64,000 nucleotides of DNA from Sphaerolaimus hirsutus (Eukaryota > Nematoda > Chromadorea > Monhysterida > Sphaerolaimidae), in the NCBI GenBank assembly GCA_964036195.1, contig OZ038457.1:19185147-19249146 (forward strand), in the 5' to 3' direction. Below are positions 34,298-46,627 of this stretch, in pieces. The notes under the pieces were generated by a model. It had not been told where the DNA came from, did not search any database, and was given only the letters and a program-made list of their open reading frames with translations. The translations under genes were made by a program, and so were the position numbers. How positions within the stretch are numbered: position 1 is the stretch's first letter; each line of letters starts with the position of its first letter.

Positions 34298-35229
34298 CCG
34301 TATTACCTCGAAATACCCCCAGGGGGTTTATTATTTCGCCAGCAAAATTTGAGGGGGGATAATTCGAGGGGGGGTTTATTCGAGGGGGGGGTCTATTATT
34401 TCGCCAGAAAATTTCGGAAATTCCCCATACTCGGACGTAGTAAAATCGAACAATTACATAGATGTATATGTCTTCATAGGTATATATAACTGTATATACC
34501 GTATTACCTCTAATATAAGGTATACCTTATATTGTTTTCGTCAGATTTTTCGAGCCAAAAGTTATGCCTTATATTAGAGGGTACCTTATATTAGAGGGTA
34601 CTTCAATTATTTTCACCAGATTTTAAAGAAATTTTACCAACAGTGAACAACGATACAATTCATTTTTTCAAATTGGAATGTAGGAAATTACAGAAGTTAC
34701 AAATTACAATTACAAAATATTATCAAAATATTATCAAAATTACAAATTACAAAATTACAGAAGTCGACGAAGAGTTATCGCAGTGCCCTTCGGCACCATT
34801 TTCATCATTTTCCGCCATGTTTGGCGACTGTTTTTATGATTTTGCGCGTTTTCGCACGCAGCCAGCTGTGCCTTATATCAGAGGTGTGCCTTATATTAGA
34901 GGGTACCTCATATTTATTTCGTCGCGTTCAAAATAGCCAAAAGTTATACCTTATATTAGAGGGTACCTTATATTAGAGGGATGCCTTATATTGGAGGTAA
35001 TACGGTACATATAAACCCTTCCCTAACGTCACTCAATCTTCAGTTTTAACGTGTATTCTGCAGTGTACAGATCACAAACTGCGGTATTTGTCATGTACAT
35101 TCTCTTTACACTCAATGTTAGGGGGGGTATTTCGAGGGGGGGGTTTATTATTTCCTCAGCCGAATTTTAGGGGGGTATTTCGAGGGGGGGTTAATTCAAG
35201 GGGGGGGGGGATAATTCGAGGTAATACGG
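34298..35229. mobile_element. Family A element interrupted by a TAATATAAGG element
   Basis: Left 34298-34498 and right 35008-35229 are colinear with the intact copy at 50986-51409. TA flanks at both ends. Confidence 0.88.
34499..35005. mobile_element. CCGTATT-superfamily element, family D, nested
   Basis: CCGTATTACCTCTAATATAAGG to CCTTATATTGGAGGTAATACGG; TA at 34497-34498 and 35006-35007. Arrays are of TTATATTAGAGGGTACC. Excision with one TA restores the family A sequence (gtatatacac type). Confidence 0.88.
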
Positions 35230-35481
35230 TAGGTGTTTTTTTAGCATAAATGCAAATAAAATTGTCATGACATGACATAACCCCACTGTCGTTTTTGGTA
35301 ATGTTGAAGCATTTATCTAATCTCAGTTGATTGATCAGAATGAAAAAATAACTATACAACAAATAAAATTAATCCAACGAAATGAGAATTTGAGACATAG
35401 AGTAAGTATTTGCAGCTAACTTTTGCAAGATTGAACAGTAATAAATCACTGGAACCAAGAAATTTCATAACCAATCAAATC

Positions 35482-38400
35482 TCAATCAAATTCATCCAGA
35501 TCAGAGAAGTCCTGTTCACCCAATTCTTGAAACCCACTGGCGCCAGCGCCAATTGCACTGGCGTAAACGCCATTCTCCAAACCAAAGCCATATCCCAATT
35601 CCGCGCCATTTTCTACTGGCTGATTTAACTTTTTATATTCCACCAATTGGTGGAAAATAAATTCCAAAATGTCACTGGCACCGCGTTGATTTTGCGGTAA
35701 ATGTGTGGTTATGTTGAGAATTTCACCGGCGGAAACTATGAGATATTCTATGTCCTCATCTCCTGAACATTTGTTGGTTACCTGGAAATTGCGGGTATTG
35801 AGGGTTTATTGACAAAGCATTTTTGAAGCGTAGAATGATTTGCATTATTTTTCCACAAAAATACAGTGCAATGAATTCATCAATGTTTTTCTTGTGACTT
35901 GTATGTATAACAGCAATTGAAATTAAATTTATACAATTATACTGACAATTTTCATTTTGCATGTGGAAAATTATTTCATTAATCATTTTTATAATGAAAG
36001 TTTTATTAAGAAAAACTATGTTGTCAGTGAAATACAATAATAATAAATTACAGATTCCATATTCATGAGTCATGGTTTCAAATGATGGAAGTACTGACAA
36101 ATCAGTGAATACTGTGTGTAAAAATCTATCACTGCAACCAACAAATGGACAACCAAAAAATGCCTCAAAGCAAACCTGTGCCAATCTAACTTTCTCACTA
36201 GAAAATGCCTCATCTAAATCAAATAATTCCAATTTGATGCCCCCAGGGTCTCTAAATCTGGGGGGAAATACTGCTGGTATCAAAGTGGGGAGTGGGGATT
36301 CAAATTGAGGGGGGATTAAACTAAGGGGCTCGTGTTTTAGGCCCAAGGTGTTGTAGGACCGCATGCAGGATGCTGTAGTGGGAGGGGGGTATTTTAGTAC
36401 AGGGTTTGGAACTTGGAAGGGGGAGCAGACTTTGACGTTTTGAGGAATTTTTTTTAGTGTTTGACAGATTTGGAAACTATTACTTTTTCAAACGTTCATG
36501 TTTGAATTATCCATTCAAAAGTCTGAAGTATTGAGATGATACATGCTTACAAGCTGAGTTTTTTGAGTATATTGAAAAAGTATAGCATCACATTTGGTTT
36601 AAGAAAGACTCCATGTGGAAATAACAAAACCTATTGATTAAGGAAATGAAATTGCACACGCTCACCCAATAATGACAAATCCATTGAATGCAGAGAAGAA
36701 TCGAAAAGTCTAGTTAGATCCCTTGGCGCTACATCGGCCGCATCGCTCTCATGCAAACAAGATTTTATCTGTGATGGTAAATATATCACCGGTAAATATA
36801 TAAATTTTTCAAGCTTAAATATTTTACCCAAATTAATGAATTCTGTTTCTCTTGAATAGATTTAATTTGAAAAAGCCAAAATATAAGCACAAATACTTGA
36901 ACACCTTGGGAAAGAGATGAACCTGGAGATTTTATACAAATGAACATAAATATGTGGCAGTTACATCCATCATTGAAGAACGTTTAAAACATCAATCTCC
37001 ATAAACTAAAAATACAAAACTTGAAAATTACAAAAGTCGAAACTTCTAGAAACTACCAAAAATCGAAAATTGAATCAACCTGTTCAGACAAATGAATGTG
37101 GTCAGGAATCGTGTGATAATCAGCCACATCTGGATCATCTGCATCAATTGAATTCAGCCGAAAATTGTCATCAGTCAAAAATTGCAACAGAGCATCCCAT
37201 ATTTTTGCATTATCCTCTTTGTCAATGTAATCATCGTGAAACATGTGCACTGAACCAACTACTGCCAGCTTGCCACCTGGGAATTTTGTGATTTTCCATT
37301 TTAATCATTCAAAATGTCTTGATTATTTTTTTGACAATGGGAGTGGGTTCAAACTTTTTGTATTAAATTTTTGATTTCATGCCTGCTGATTCTTCAGCCA
37401 ACAGCATGTTTGCCATATCTTGCAAATTAATTCCTATAGGGAATTATTTTTCCACAGAAGTTTTTGTGGGGGAACTATGTAAGAGTGGGAATTATTCAAG
37501 GAGATGATTATTATATTTGATAGTTTTTATGAGACTTTTTTCATAAAAAATACAATTTTTGGAATGCTGGGTACCTTAAGTAAATATGCCAGAGAAAAAG
37601 GAAAATTCCAGGCCTAAACAAACCCTTGCCCTGCAATTGTCCTCTATTCACAGCCACCACAGGTCTATTAATAGGAAAACACGCGCTTCCAGTGGACAAA
37701 ATGGGCACGGCTGGTCTGCCAACAGACAAACTTGCTCCAAACGGGTAGATAAAGTGCAAAAGGTTCTGGTGGGCGGAGTCGGAATCTGATTGGTCGGATG
37801 GAATGCTGGTTGGATGGCCGGTGCCTGTGGCTGAGCCAGTTGATGTGATGATTGCCCGATTTAGGACCTGTGTGTTTGTATTGATAGTGGTAGTCAAGTG
37901 TCGTGATGGAAAAGCGCCATGGCACTTCTGGCGCTTGGCGTCGTTTCTCTCTGATGCCATTGGCGCTTGGTGATGAAGTTCATAAAAGCGCTATGGCGCT
38001 TTTGGCGCTTGGGTCCAAATTCCTGACGCTGTTACCATCACTAGTCTAGCGTAGTTGTCTGAAATTCGTTGCATATACTCCCTTTTTCTGTGGCGCACTG
38101 GTGCACTGCATCTGGTGCCAGTATAATAACAAAAGATCTGGCACTTTTCCATCAAAATCTGTCTAAAAAATCACCAGAACCACACGAACCCCATTGGAAA
38201 CGAGTGCCTCTTTTGGATGGAAATACTTGTAGAACACTGTCCTGATTACAGTATCATTGTTCACCACAATGCCAAATTCTTCCAGGAAGAAATTTATGTT
38301 TGTATCCGCTGATAATTCGCCACCTTCACCCAGCATTACGAGAATACTGCCACCTGCGGTGATAAAGTTTTTTTTAAAGACGTTCTAAATATTTACTTGT

Positions 38401-41400
38401 AACTAGTGATGGAAAAGCGCCAGGAAAAATGGCGTCAGGTGCCAATGGCGCCATGGCGCTATTCAATCAATTGGCGCCGGGCGCCAAAGGGCGCCAGAGA
38501 AAATGGCGCCATCTGAAAAAATGGCGCCGGGCGCCAGAGGGCGCCAGGAACAATGGTGCCAGGCGCCAAAATGGCGCCAATATAAAAATTAACTATTTCA
38601 GTCTGTAAATCATCACAGAAGCATTGATAGAAGAGCAACGTGCTGTACTATTTTTCTGATGGTGACTCAAGCCATAAAACTCACCTAATCGTGAATATTA
38701 CCTACCGTGTTTCCTCGAAATACCCCTCTTGGATTACCCCACCCCCTCTAAATACACCGAGTGTTTTTGTGGTGGAAAAACCCTCGAAATACCCCCGTCT
38801 GAAACTATGTACATATTTATGTATTTATGTCATATACATATGTAGGTGGAAATATGGCTAGCCAATCATGCGTAAAAACGTAACGACCATTCTGTGCAGA
38901 CCCTCCGACGACTCGAGGACGACCATGTGTGACCGAATGACGGCCCGCGGTGCACAGGGAAGTCACAGTGAACGTGCGGTTCGCTGTGCACTGCAAATCC
39001 ACCAACGAAGCCGCAGCCCCAGGACGGTACGCCCGAATGGACACTACTGCGGCCATGAATTTATTAAGTATTTTTCTTTTCCGTTAATTACGTATTTTAC
39101 TTCCCGTGTGATGCTAATTTTTTTTCCATGTCATGTTTCATTAATTAAGCTAATTAGGTTACCCGCATTTTTATTTAATTAAGTGATTACTTTTGTTTTT
39201 CCTTAAATGTATTTTCCGACATGTACTTTCGAATGTTATAATTATTATCAAGTTTACATTATTTGGTCAAAAGGGTGCAGTGTCTGGGAATGGGTTAGAA
39301 AAGCTTTAAAGTTTCTTGTTAAGCTAAAAGGTGTTGACTCTGTTAAACGCCTAGACGCCCCGATAGATAACATTCAGAAATTTACCCGACCAAGTGCATT
39401 TTTATTTAGGACTAGGTAATGGGTGGAAAAGTGGCTAACGGCAATTATTGTCGACATGCGATTGCAAGACACATGCAGAGCACAGTTTACAGTGAAGAGC
39501 ACAGCAGTGCCAATTAATTATTCCCATCACCCAGGGTGATTGGCGAACTCACAAGTGCTGGTGTTTTTGCAGCGTGTGTTCAGGCCCAAAGTTCCAACCC
39601 TTACCCGGCAAAGCAATAACCTTGAACAACCCCCGCAAATGAGCGTTCTTTCTGTGGCCTTGGTCGGGCGCGCTATAAAATATTTTTTCAACTAAAGGGG
39701 CGCAGGTTGATAACACGTGTCACACCACCTGCTCTAGAATGTACCGTAATCTCTGAATAGAAACCCAGTTTGTGACACTCACCTTTGAGATAATTTGCAT
39801 TTTAATTTTGTCAGTGATAAGCGCAGTTACTTCACGTCTGGTTTAATTTACGTTTGTACCCCTTTTTATCTAATTATTTAATTTTTCCCGCATTTAATTA
39901 AATTGCTTGTGCCTTGTACGCTATGTTAACAGTTTTCCAGTGATCATTGAATTCGCCTTATAATTCGCTCATTACGGTTAATTGTTGTGTCTCAGATTTA
40001 GTATTCATCCCTCTTATGGTAGACTTTTGGTGATTATAAAACGCGCTGATTTTACATTTTTTCACCCACTAGAGGCTATACGACTCACTTGAGCTATTGT
40101 GAAATTGACTCTGATTATATTGCAAAATAAAGTTCCCGTGAATCCAACTTGGTCCCCCTGAAGCATACTAACTGCTTGAATTTTCATTTGAAATTTTATT
40201 AATTACGGCTTTATTTTAATTGCGGCTTATTAACAATTAATCGAAGTAAACCGCCGGCTGCAGTTACGAAAGGGATTGGTAAGTTGCCGTGTCCGTCCTC
40301 AGGAACTGTCAGGACCCCAAGGGGTACTGGCGCCGTTCCTGATTTGCGTGTAAAATCCCCGTACCATAAAAACAAACATTTATTCAATTACGCACGCAAT
40401 TAGAAGCGCAAAGGGACCGGAATTTACAATTCCCCGCCGCGGCAAAATTCGACAAGTGGCGTATTTTTGTGGTAAAAACGGAAACTAGTAAAATTAGTAA
40501 AAACGTAAAATATCTGACACATAATGTATAGGTAAATATTTATATTGCTCGCAGATTGCATCGCAGCTGTACCTACGTACTAGTTTGTGTAGCCATGCAC
40601 GTGGTAATGTCCAAATATTTGGACACATTGATGCTGGTTTTGGGTACATAAAAGCGTACTCTTAACTATGAATTTCACTAAAATTTCTGACGAACTCATG
40701 AAACCCCCCTCGAATAATCCCCACCCCGGAATAAGCCATCCCCTCGAAATACTCCCCTCATAATACCCCATGTCTGAACAAGCTGTGAAAATAATAAACA
40801 CCCCGAGGGTATTTCATGGACATGCAGTGCATTGTTAATAGGTAATCAATTATGTAATGGCTGTGACAAAATCATTTAAAATTGACATCTTTCCAATTGC
40901 CATATTTGATTAGGTATTTGCAGTTTATGTGATATAAAAGAATCAACATGAACCCAAACTTGCAATGGTGAATAATTTCAAAGGTGTAAGTGTTGAATAT
41001 CACCTAAATGACATCATTCAGCAGAAAAAAAAAACAGTTTAATATGGCCAAATATAACCATGCATCCCGGAATCTTGGCGCCATTTCTGGCGCCATCCAA
41101 AACAATGGCGCCGGCCGCCAAATTGGCGCCAGCGATAATGGCCAAGGGCGCCATGGCGTTATTCAAAATAATGGCGCAGGCGCCAGATGGCGCCACAGAA
41201 AAGGGCGCCATGGCGCTGGCGCCCTTTGGCGCCATTAGAGGGCGCCAGCGCCATCGCGCCATTCCATCACTACTTGTAACTGCAAAAAGTAGGTATTTTC
41301 GATACTTTTTTATCCTACATAAATAAACTGGTGGAAAATATAAATGAGAAAATCACTAAATTGTATTTTACAAATCCCACATGCAAGCTGTTAGGCTCTC

Positions 41401-44400
41401 ATCTTGTGTAAGGGTGCCCCCAAGTATTTAGTATATATACCCTAGCGGGCACACCCCTCAGGCGACCCTTGGTGCAGAAAAAAATTTTTCCCACATATTT
41501 TCTGGAAAATATAAATGAGAATTCCATACAAATTTTTGTTCCTGATGAAATTTAAATTTTTAATAAAAAATTTTCTGCACATGTTAGACTAAAAAGTTTT
41601 TTAGCATTGGTAGATAAAAGTATGTACAACTCTTCTACCCCCTCAGAACCCCCAGAATCCCCACACAATAATGGTGTTGTTGATCAAACTGAAAAAATTT
41701 TTTGGAGAAAAACATAGGTTTTAGAAAGTGGACAATCCACTATCACAAGCTATTCATGGAGCACATGGGGGCCAGAATTGGCTTGTTTGGTGTCAGGGGC
41801 AACATATGGCTGCTCCTGGGCCCCATTTTTGCGCTCAAGTATTTTTTATAGCAAATGATAAAAATGGCCCTGTGTAAAGAGGGCACTTGCGTGACAGCGC
41901 GTCCGACGCCTGCAATGTCGCAACACAAATCACAAAATAATTGTGCTCATTCAATGTGGGCACTAATTATGTGTAAAAAATCTATGGGGGCCAATGGGCA
42001 ATGTGCCATATATCTAGTTTGAATGTGCCATACAAACAACTAGGTCATGTCCAGAACGTTGAAAATCATGGTTTTTCAATTACAATCACAATTTGGAATA
42101 TCACAAAGTTCAAAATGATTGTTGAGATGGCTTCATAGTACATGTCTGCATATTGGGGGCCATTTTTATGTGGGGGTAGTGGAATGGGGTCAAAATATAC
42201 CCACAAATGTCCAGCGGGTCAAAATATGGCTTTTGGCAAGCCGCAAGGAATTTTTATTTTTTGAAAAAGCACCAACACAAGTGTATTCATCACTTGTGTT
42301 GTCAGCAAATCAAATAATGGCTGCACACTTTCCGGCAGCTATATTTTGTGTGGTTTTTTGAAAATTCTCATTTATATTTTCCGGGAAAAAATTGGCAAAA
42401 AAACTTCATCAATCTGTAGCAGCAAAACAGGGGGGAGCCATGGGGTGCCACTTGGCATATACATAGACAAATGTTGTGGGCACCCCCACAACAAATGGCA
42501 GCCATATTGGGCTGCATGTATCCCTGTGAGATTGTTGTGAAAAATGAGGTACCTGTTTTCTCATTTATATGTGCCACCAGTTTACAACGTGTTTCAATAT
42601 GAAATGCAACCGGCGTTATACCTAACAACAATCACGGTGAATTTCAGCAAACAGTCAATCAATAATAAGGTACAGACATAGGTAAATACCGTATTTGCTT
42701 GAATACTTCTCCCCTCGACTCGAATAATTCCCCGTCTTGAATAGTTCCCCCATGTTAGATGAGCGGGAAAAAATTATCCCACAACGAATAATTGAGGCTT
42801 CTAGTTCCGAATGTCGGTATCTCCATCATTTGTGTTTTTCCAAAATTGCATTTGAAACTTCAACGTTGCCCGAGCGGGCAATTTTCAAATGAGGACCCTT
42901 GCCCAAAACTTTTTGAAAAGCTTATTAATTTCTCTACATTTTCCATATTTACAACCCTGTGGCCGGCGTATATACCTAGAGTTATAATGATTTGATTGAC
43001 AGCAGGTCAGCAGACTCAGTGGAGATACCCTGTTTCGAGCGATTTTTTTCAAAAAAATCACTCGAAACAGGGTATCTCCACTGAGTCCTTGGGATCAACG
43101 CGACGCTGCGCGGCGCGGTTGTGCTGCCGTTCTGCTGGCCCATGGCCCCACTTAGAGCAAATTTCTTACCCAGAGCAGTGGAGATACCCTGTTTCGGACA
43201 AAGATTTTTTGGAGATACCCTGTTTCGGACAAAGATTTTTTTGGAGATACCCTGTTTCGGATGATTTTTTTCAAAAACTGAATGGGAATTCTATACCGTA
43301 ATTCGGATGATTTTTTCTGTTTTGTATGGGAATTTGGACTGATTGCTTCAAATCTATACCGTAATTCGGATGATTTTTTCTGTTGGTGGAGATACCCTGT
43401 TGCGAGTGAAATTTTTGGTGGCTCTTTTTGGAGATACCCTGTTTCGAGTGAATTTTAGCCAATTTGAGGGTGGAGATACCCTGTTTCGGATGATTTTTTT
43501 TTGTTTTTTTCTAAAAATCGACATATATATATCTCAGGAACGGTATAAGATATTGAAAAAATTCTTTTGCTATCACGAAGAAATAAGTGCACTTATCACA
43601 GATCCGCACTTGACTCACTTTTTTACACTTTGGTCTTTACCGACATTCGGAACTAGATGTCTCAATTCCCCTCTTTGTGCATACCGTATTACCTCGAATT
43701 ATCCCCCCCCTTGAATTAACCCCCCCCCCCCCCTCGAATTAACCCCCCCTCAAATTGGGCTGGGGAAATAATAAACCCCCCCTCGAAATACCCCCCCCTT
43801 CGGAATGATGTACGTCATGTACATAATAAATACGTCATGTACGCAATGTACATGATGTATATCACTGTTAATTTGCATTGCAGCTACACATAGAGTAGTT
43901 TGTGTAGCTATCTAAGTTTTTATGTCCAAATATATCCTGTTTGGACACATTTATTACCTATTTTGGGTACGCAAATGCCTACTATTTACTACGATCCTTA
44001 CGAAACTTTCTGACGAAATAATAAAACCCCCCCTCGAATTAACCCCCCCTCGAATTAACCCCCCCTCAAATTTTGCTGGCGAAATAATAAACCCCCATGG
44101 GGGTATTTCGAGGTAATACGGTATGATAATTTTTATATCCACCTTGAACAATAATTGCAGGTTATTTTGTTTATAAAGCAATTTCATGAAATTGCTTTAT
44201 TAGGTACAGAAAGTTAATCGAAACATTCTTGGGAATCACGTTGACAAAAATTTGTCCCTCCCTTGAATAATTCTTCCTATCGAATAGTACCCCCTCAAAA
44301 AGGTTGATGAAAAATTTATACCCCAGGGGAATTATTTGAGTAAATAGGGTAGTAGATTTATTCAAAAATGTGCATGTTTAACGTGCGGCAGATAATTTGA

Positions 44401-44686
44401 AAATCCCCGTATGGCAAAGTTTTTTGGGATTTCAGCCCACCATCCATAATCCCTTCAACTCTCAATCCTCCCAACAATATATCACACAACTACCACAAAA
44501 ATATAAGCAACCCAATCCAAATAACCTCCAGACAAAAACCTTCTCAAACTATCCAATTCATGACTTGTATATCTGGCCCTGGGCTGGGCGATGACAAAAA
44601 GTCGACATTGTGACTCGCTGCCATCATTTCCAGAAACTGTCAACGTGTCATCGTCAATGTTTTGGTCCGGATTTAACTGGGACACC
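35482..44686 (-). CDS. IFT52: Intraflagellar transport protein 52 (IFT52/OSM-6), 5' exon missing
   Basis: IFT52 is a core subunit of the IFT-B train that carries cargo up cilia; its N-terminal GIFT-type domain and C-terminal region bind other IFT-B subunits. Seven minus-strand exons join in phase: 44686-44526, 38353-38190, 37867-37624, 37276-37080, 36768-36666, 36372-36176, 35781-35482 (stop). Recognisable blocks in order: FVIAQPRARYTSHEL, ILVMLGEGGE, FFLEEFGIVVNND, FYKYFHPKEALVSNG, FIYPFGASLSV, STGSACFPINRP, VHMFHDDYIDKEDN, LHESDAADVAPRDLTRLFD, LKHEPLSLIPPQFESPLPT, LELFDLDEAFSSEKVRLAQ, FIFHQLVEYKKLNQ. The C-terminus ends in an acidic tail. About 454 residues are seen. The first ~50 of the family are not found and should lie upstream of an acceptor at 44687-44688. 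Intron 1 is about 6.2 kb because of inserted elements; exon 3's acceptor sits 33 bp from a GGCGCC element. Confidence 0.95.
37901..38043. mobile_element. Short GGCGCC element in IFT52 intron 2
   Basis: TCGTGATGGAAAAGCGCC to GTTACCATCACTA. Flanks gtcaagtg and gtctagcg agree at 6 of 8. It begins 33 bp upstream (in transcript direction) of IFT52 exon 3, beside the polypyrimidine/branch region. Confidence 0.75.
38402..38590. mobile_element. GGCGCC element fragment in IFT52 intron 1
   Basis: TAGTGATGGAAAAGCGCC left end followed by GGCGCCAGGCGCC-type array. No right terminal repeat. Confidence 0.65.
38704..40330. other. IFT52 intron 1: CCGTATT fragment, then a low-copy TAATTAA-rich segment
   Basis: 38704-38803 has CCGTGTTTCCTCGAAATACC and related words. 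38860-40330 is low-copy, with TAATTAA-rich stretches resembling 13700-13840, AATAAA at about 40127 and TGGCGCCGTTCCTG at 40328. It could be a degraded retroelement. No protein-coding domain was recognised. Confidence 0.3.
40690..40815. mobile_element. Worn CCGTATT-superfamily fragment
   Basis: CCCCCCTCGAATAATCCCC and CCCCTCGAAATACTCCCC words. The terminal repeats have decayed. Confidence 0.5.
41075..41275. mobile_element. GGCGCC element fragment in IFT52 intron 1
   Basis: A GGCGCCA array of about 180 bp ending CCATTCCATCACTA. The left terminal repeat is absent. Confidence 0.7.
41325..42583. mobile_element. AAACTGGTGG-ended inverted-repeat element (1.26 kb)
   Basis: Inverted ends AAACTGGTGGAAAATATAAA and TTTATATGTGCCACCAGTTT (about 26 bp). 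ATATAAATGAGAA recurs inside near 41510 and 42370. The interior has no recognisable transposase and no matching flanks were found. Confidence 0.65.
43018..43500. repeat. GGAGATACCCTGTTTCG repeat cluster with a perfect hairpin
   Basis: Seven direct copies and one inverted copy of TGGAGATACCCTGTTTCG, each followed by a T-run, alternating with CCGTAATTCGGATGATTTTT. The first two copies, at about 43018-43080, face each other as a hairpin with ~30-bp arms. Confidence 0.85.
43684..44121. mobile_element. CCGTATT-superfamily element, intact reference copy
   Basis: CCGTATTACCTCG to GGTAATACGG with TA flanks. C-run arrays sit at both ends and a ~200-bp centre carries the empty target site (atgtccaaatatatcc) for the hAT insertion found in the 3147-4404 copy. 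Confidence 0.92.
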
Positions 44687-44788
44687 CTGTACTGAGACCG
44701 TAAGGAACGTTGTAGGGAGCGGAGACCCTCGCCTAGAAGGGTGGGGTTTTTTCATTTGTTGTGGGACTAACAATGTGATGGGAAGGTA

Positions 44789-45033
44789 TACTCGGCGTAC
44801 ATGATACTCTGCCCTCGCACTGATTTATGTTTCGTGTTGGAAGCGTGCCAATGATTGTTAAATCATGCAAATTTCAAAAAAACATGAAAAAATTCATCGA
44901 TGTGAATATGTTAATGAAAAACATTATTACAACAATCAAGATTGTCATGTTTTTATGAAACTCGCGCGCGTTAACCATCGTTGGCACACTTCCAGCGGGA
45001 ATTACGTGTGCAAGGTGTAAAGTAACCGGAGTA
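44789..45033. mobile_element. 245-bp TA-duplicating MITE, copy 2
   Basis: TA at 44787-44788 and 45034-45035. Colinear with 15275-15518 (GATACTCTGC, GATTTATGT, GTGTGCCAAT, GTGTGCAAGGTGTAAAGTAA-type words). It lies in the spacer upstream of IFT52. Confidence 0.85.
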
Positions 45034-45569
45034 TATGTGTCTGTTGTTATGTAATGCGAGCACCGTGAATAGTCGTGAAGTTGCATTGTACTGGCAAATA
45101 GGTCTACTTTTTCTAACAAGTTTACACATTGAAAAATTTCCAGCTATAAAACGAAAATCGTATCTCACCTAAAGAGTAGGGTTGCGACTTGGTCTGATCA
45201 AAAATGACTGCATTTCTGGCATTTGAATTTCCATTTGACTGTGTTTTCGTCCCTTTGTGTGCATCAAAAGTCACCGGAGCCATGAGATTTTAATCCACTT
45301 GAAAATTTTAGTCGAAATTTTGTTTTTAACGAATTCCGCGCTTAGAAAGGTAGAATTTGACAGAGTGCGTCTATCGTTGCCATGGTAATTGCCAACGCAT
45401 TACAGTACTGCTTATTTTCAACATTAAATAGAACGTAAAATGAATAATAACGATATATATTTACCTGTGTGTGTGTGCGACGTAATTTGAGCTTGATTTC
45501 ATGTTAATCATTGTCGGTGCTGAATTCTCAAGTTAAATAGTAGGAATGGTTCCGGGATAAGCGGGTTAT
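45034..45569. other. Spacer between IFT52 and the membrane-protein gene
   Basis: The missing first exon of IFT52 should be somewhere in 44700-46600 but could not be recognised. No promoter motif assigned. Confidence 0.35.
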
Positions 45570-45800
45570 CTGGAGCCAGGTTCCGCAAAATGAGAAGTGA
45601 GAATTGAAATTGCAAAGGCGAAGTGAAACGGCAAATAAATTGGCAAAAGCGACTTAAAAAGTATAAAATAAAAAGAGTAATTTCTCTTCGCTTTCGCCAT
45701 TTCACTTGCCAATTCACTTGTCATTTCACTTGGCCTTTGCGCTTTTACTTCGCCTTTGCCATTTCACTTCTCACTTCTCATTTTGCGGAACTGGCACCTG
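45570..45800. mobile_element. CTGGAGCCAG-ended palindromic element with AAGTGAAA motif
   Basis: Inverted ends GGTTCCGCAAAATGAGAAGT and CTTCTCATTTTGCGGAACTG. The arms hold GCGAAGTGAAA and CATTTCACTTGCC words. Probable relative of the expanded repeat at 30490-30779. Confidence 0.75.
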
Positions 45801-45999
45801 AAAAATGTATGCGTTGTTATGTTTTGAGTAAAGACATTCGAAATCTTCATCTGCACCTGGCTACCGGGGACCGTGGTATTGAATTACCACCGGCGTTCAA
45901 TTTTACATTTACATGACATTTCAGACGGTCGAGTAAATTTTCTGTATTGTTTCTTTTAATCACTCGCGGACATCGATGCCGATAGGCAAATGAAGCATA

Positions 46000-46175
46000 G
46001 CGCTTTTGAGTAAAAGTGAGTATCTTTTCGCAACTGCGGGCGCTGGTGGGATTCAAAGGCGCCGTAAGGGCACCGCACATTTTTTTTGTTAAAATGGCGC
46101 CAGCGGTAACGGGACGGGAAGCCAAGGCAGACCAATTAAGTTACAGTGTCATTGCGGCGCCGCTCCACCACTACA
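46000..46175. repeat. Diverged GGCGCC-family fragment
   Basis: Scattered GGCGCC words and a CTCCACCACTA right end. The left end is not preserved. Confidence 0.45.
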
Positions 46176-46627
46176 AATCGTGAATACGATCGGCTGACCA
46201 TAATCCGCCAGAATAGAGCACGCGCACTAAGGTAAATTTTCACACGCATTTGGTATTGATCCATGCACTAATTACGCATTGAATACCGCACCCCGAGTGC
46301 AAATATTTACTATCGTTGAACAATGGGGGATCAAATTTCATGCACAGCTAGGTACCATTCTAATTACACATGGATTTTTGGGGGATTTTTGCGCCACTTT
46401 TATTGGCGCCATAAAAAGTTTACCGCTTGAGTCTTTCGCTGATGCGATTTTATTGTTGTGCACTTGGAAAGGCACTGATAATCACTTTCTTATCATGGTG
46501 ATAAGCTTTTGATGGGCGATTATTGAGCAAACAGAAACAACCTTTTGTCGATACAAAAGAGTGAGTTGAGAACCAAGTTCCAATCGTCATTCACAAAATA
46601 TCCGAAAAAAGTATCCAAAATATCACT

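Noticed and set aside
43018-43500. CRISPR-like direct repeats with spacers
   Set aside because: Repeats occur in both orientations, spacing is irregular, the spacers themselves repeat, and the genome is eukaryotic.
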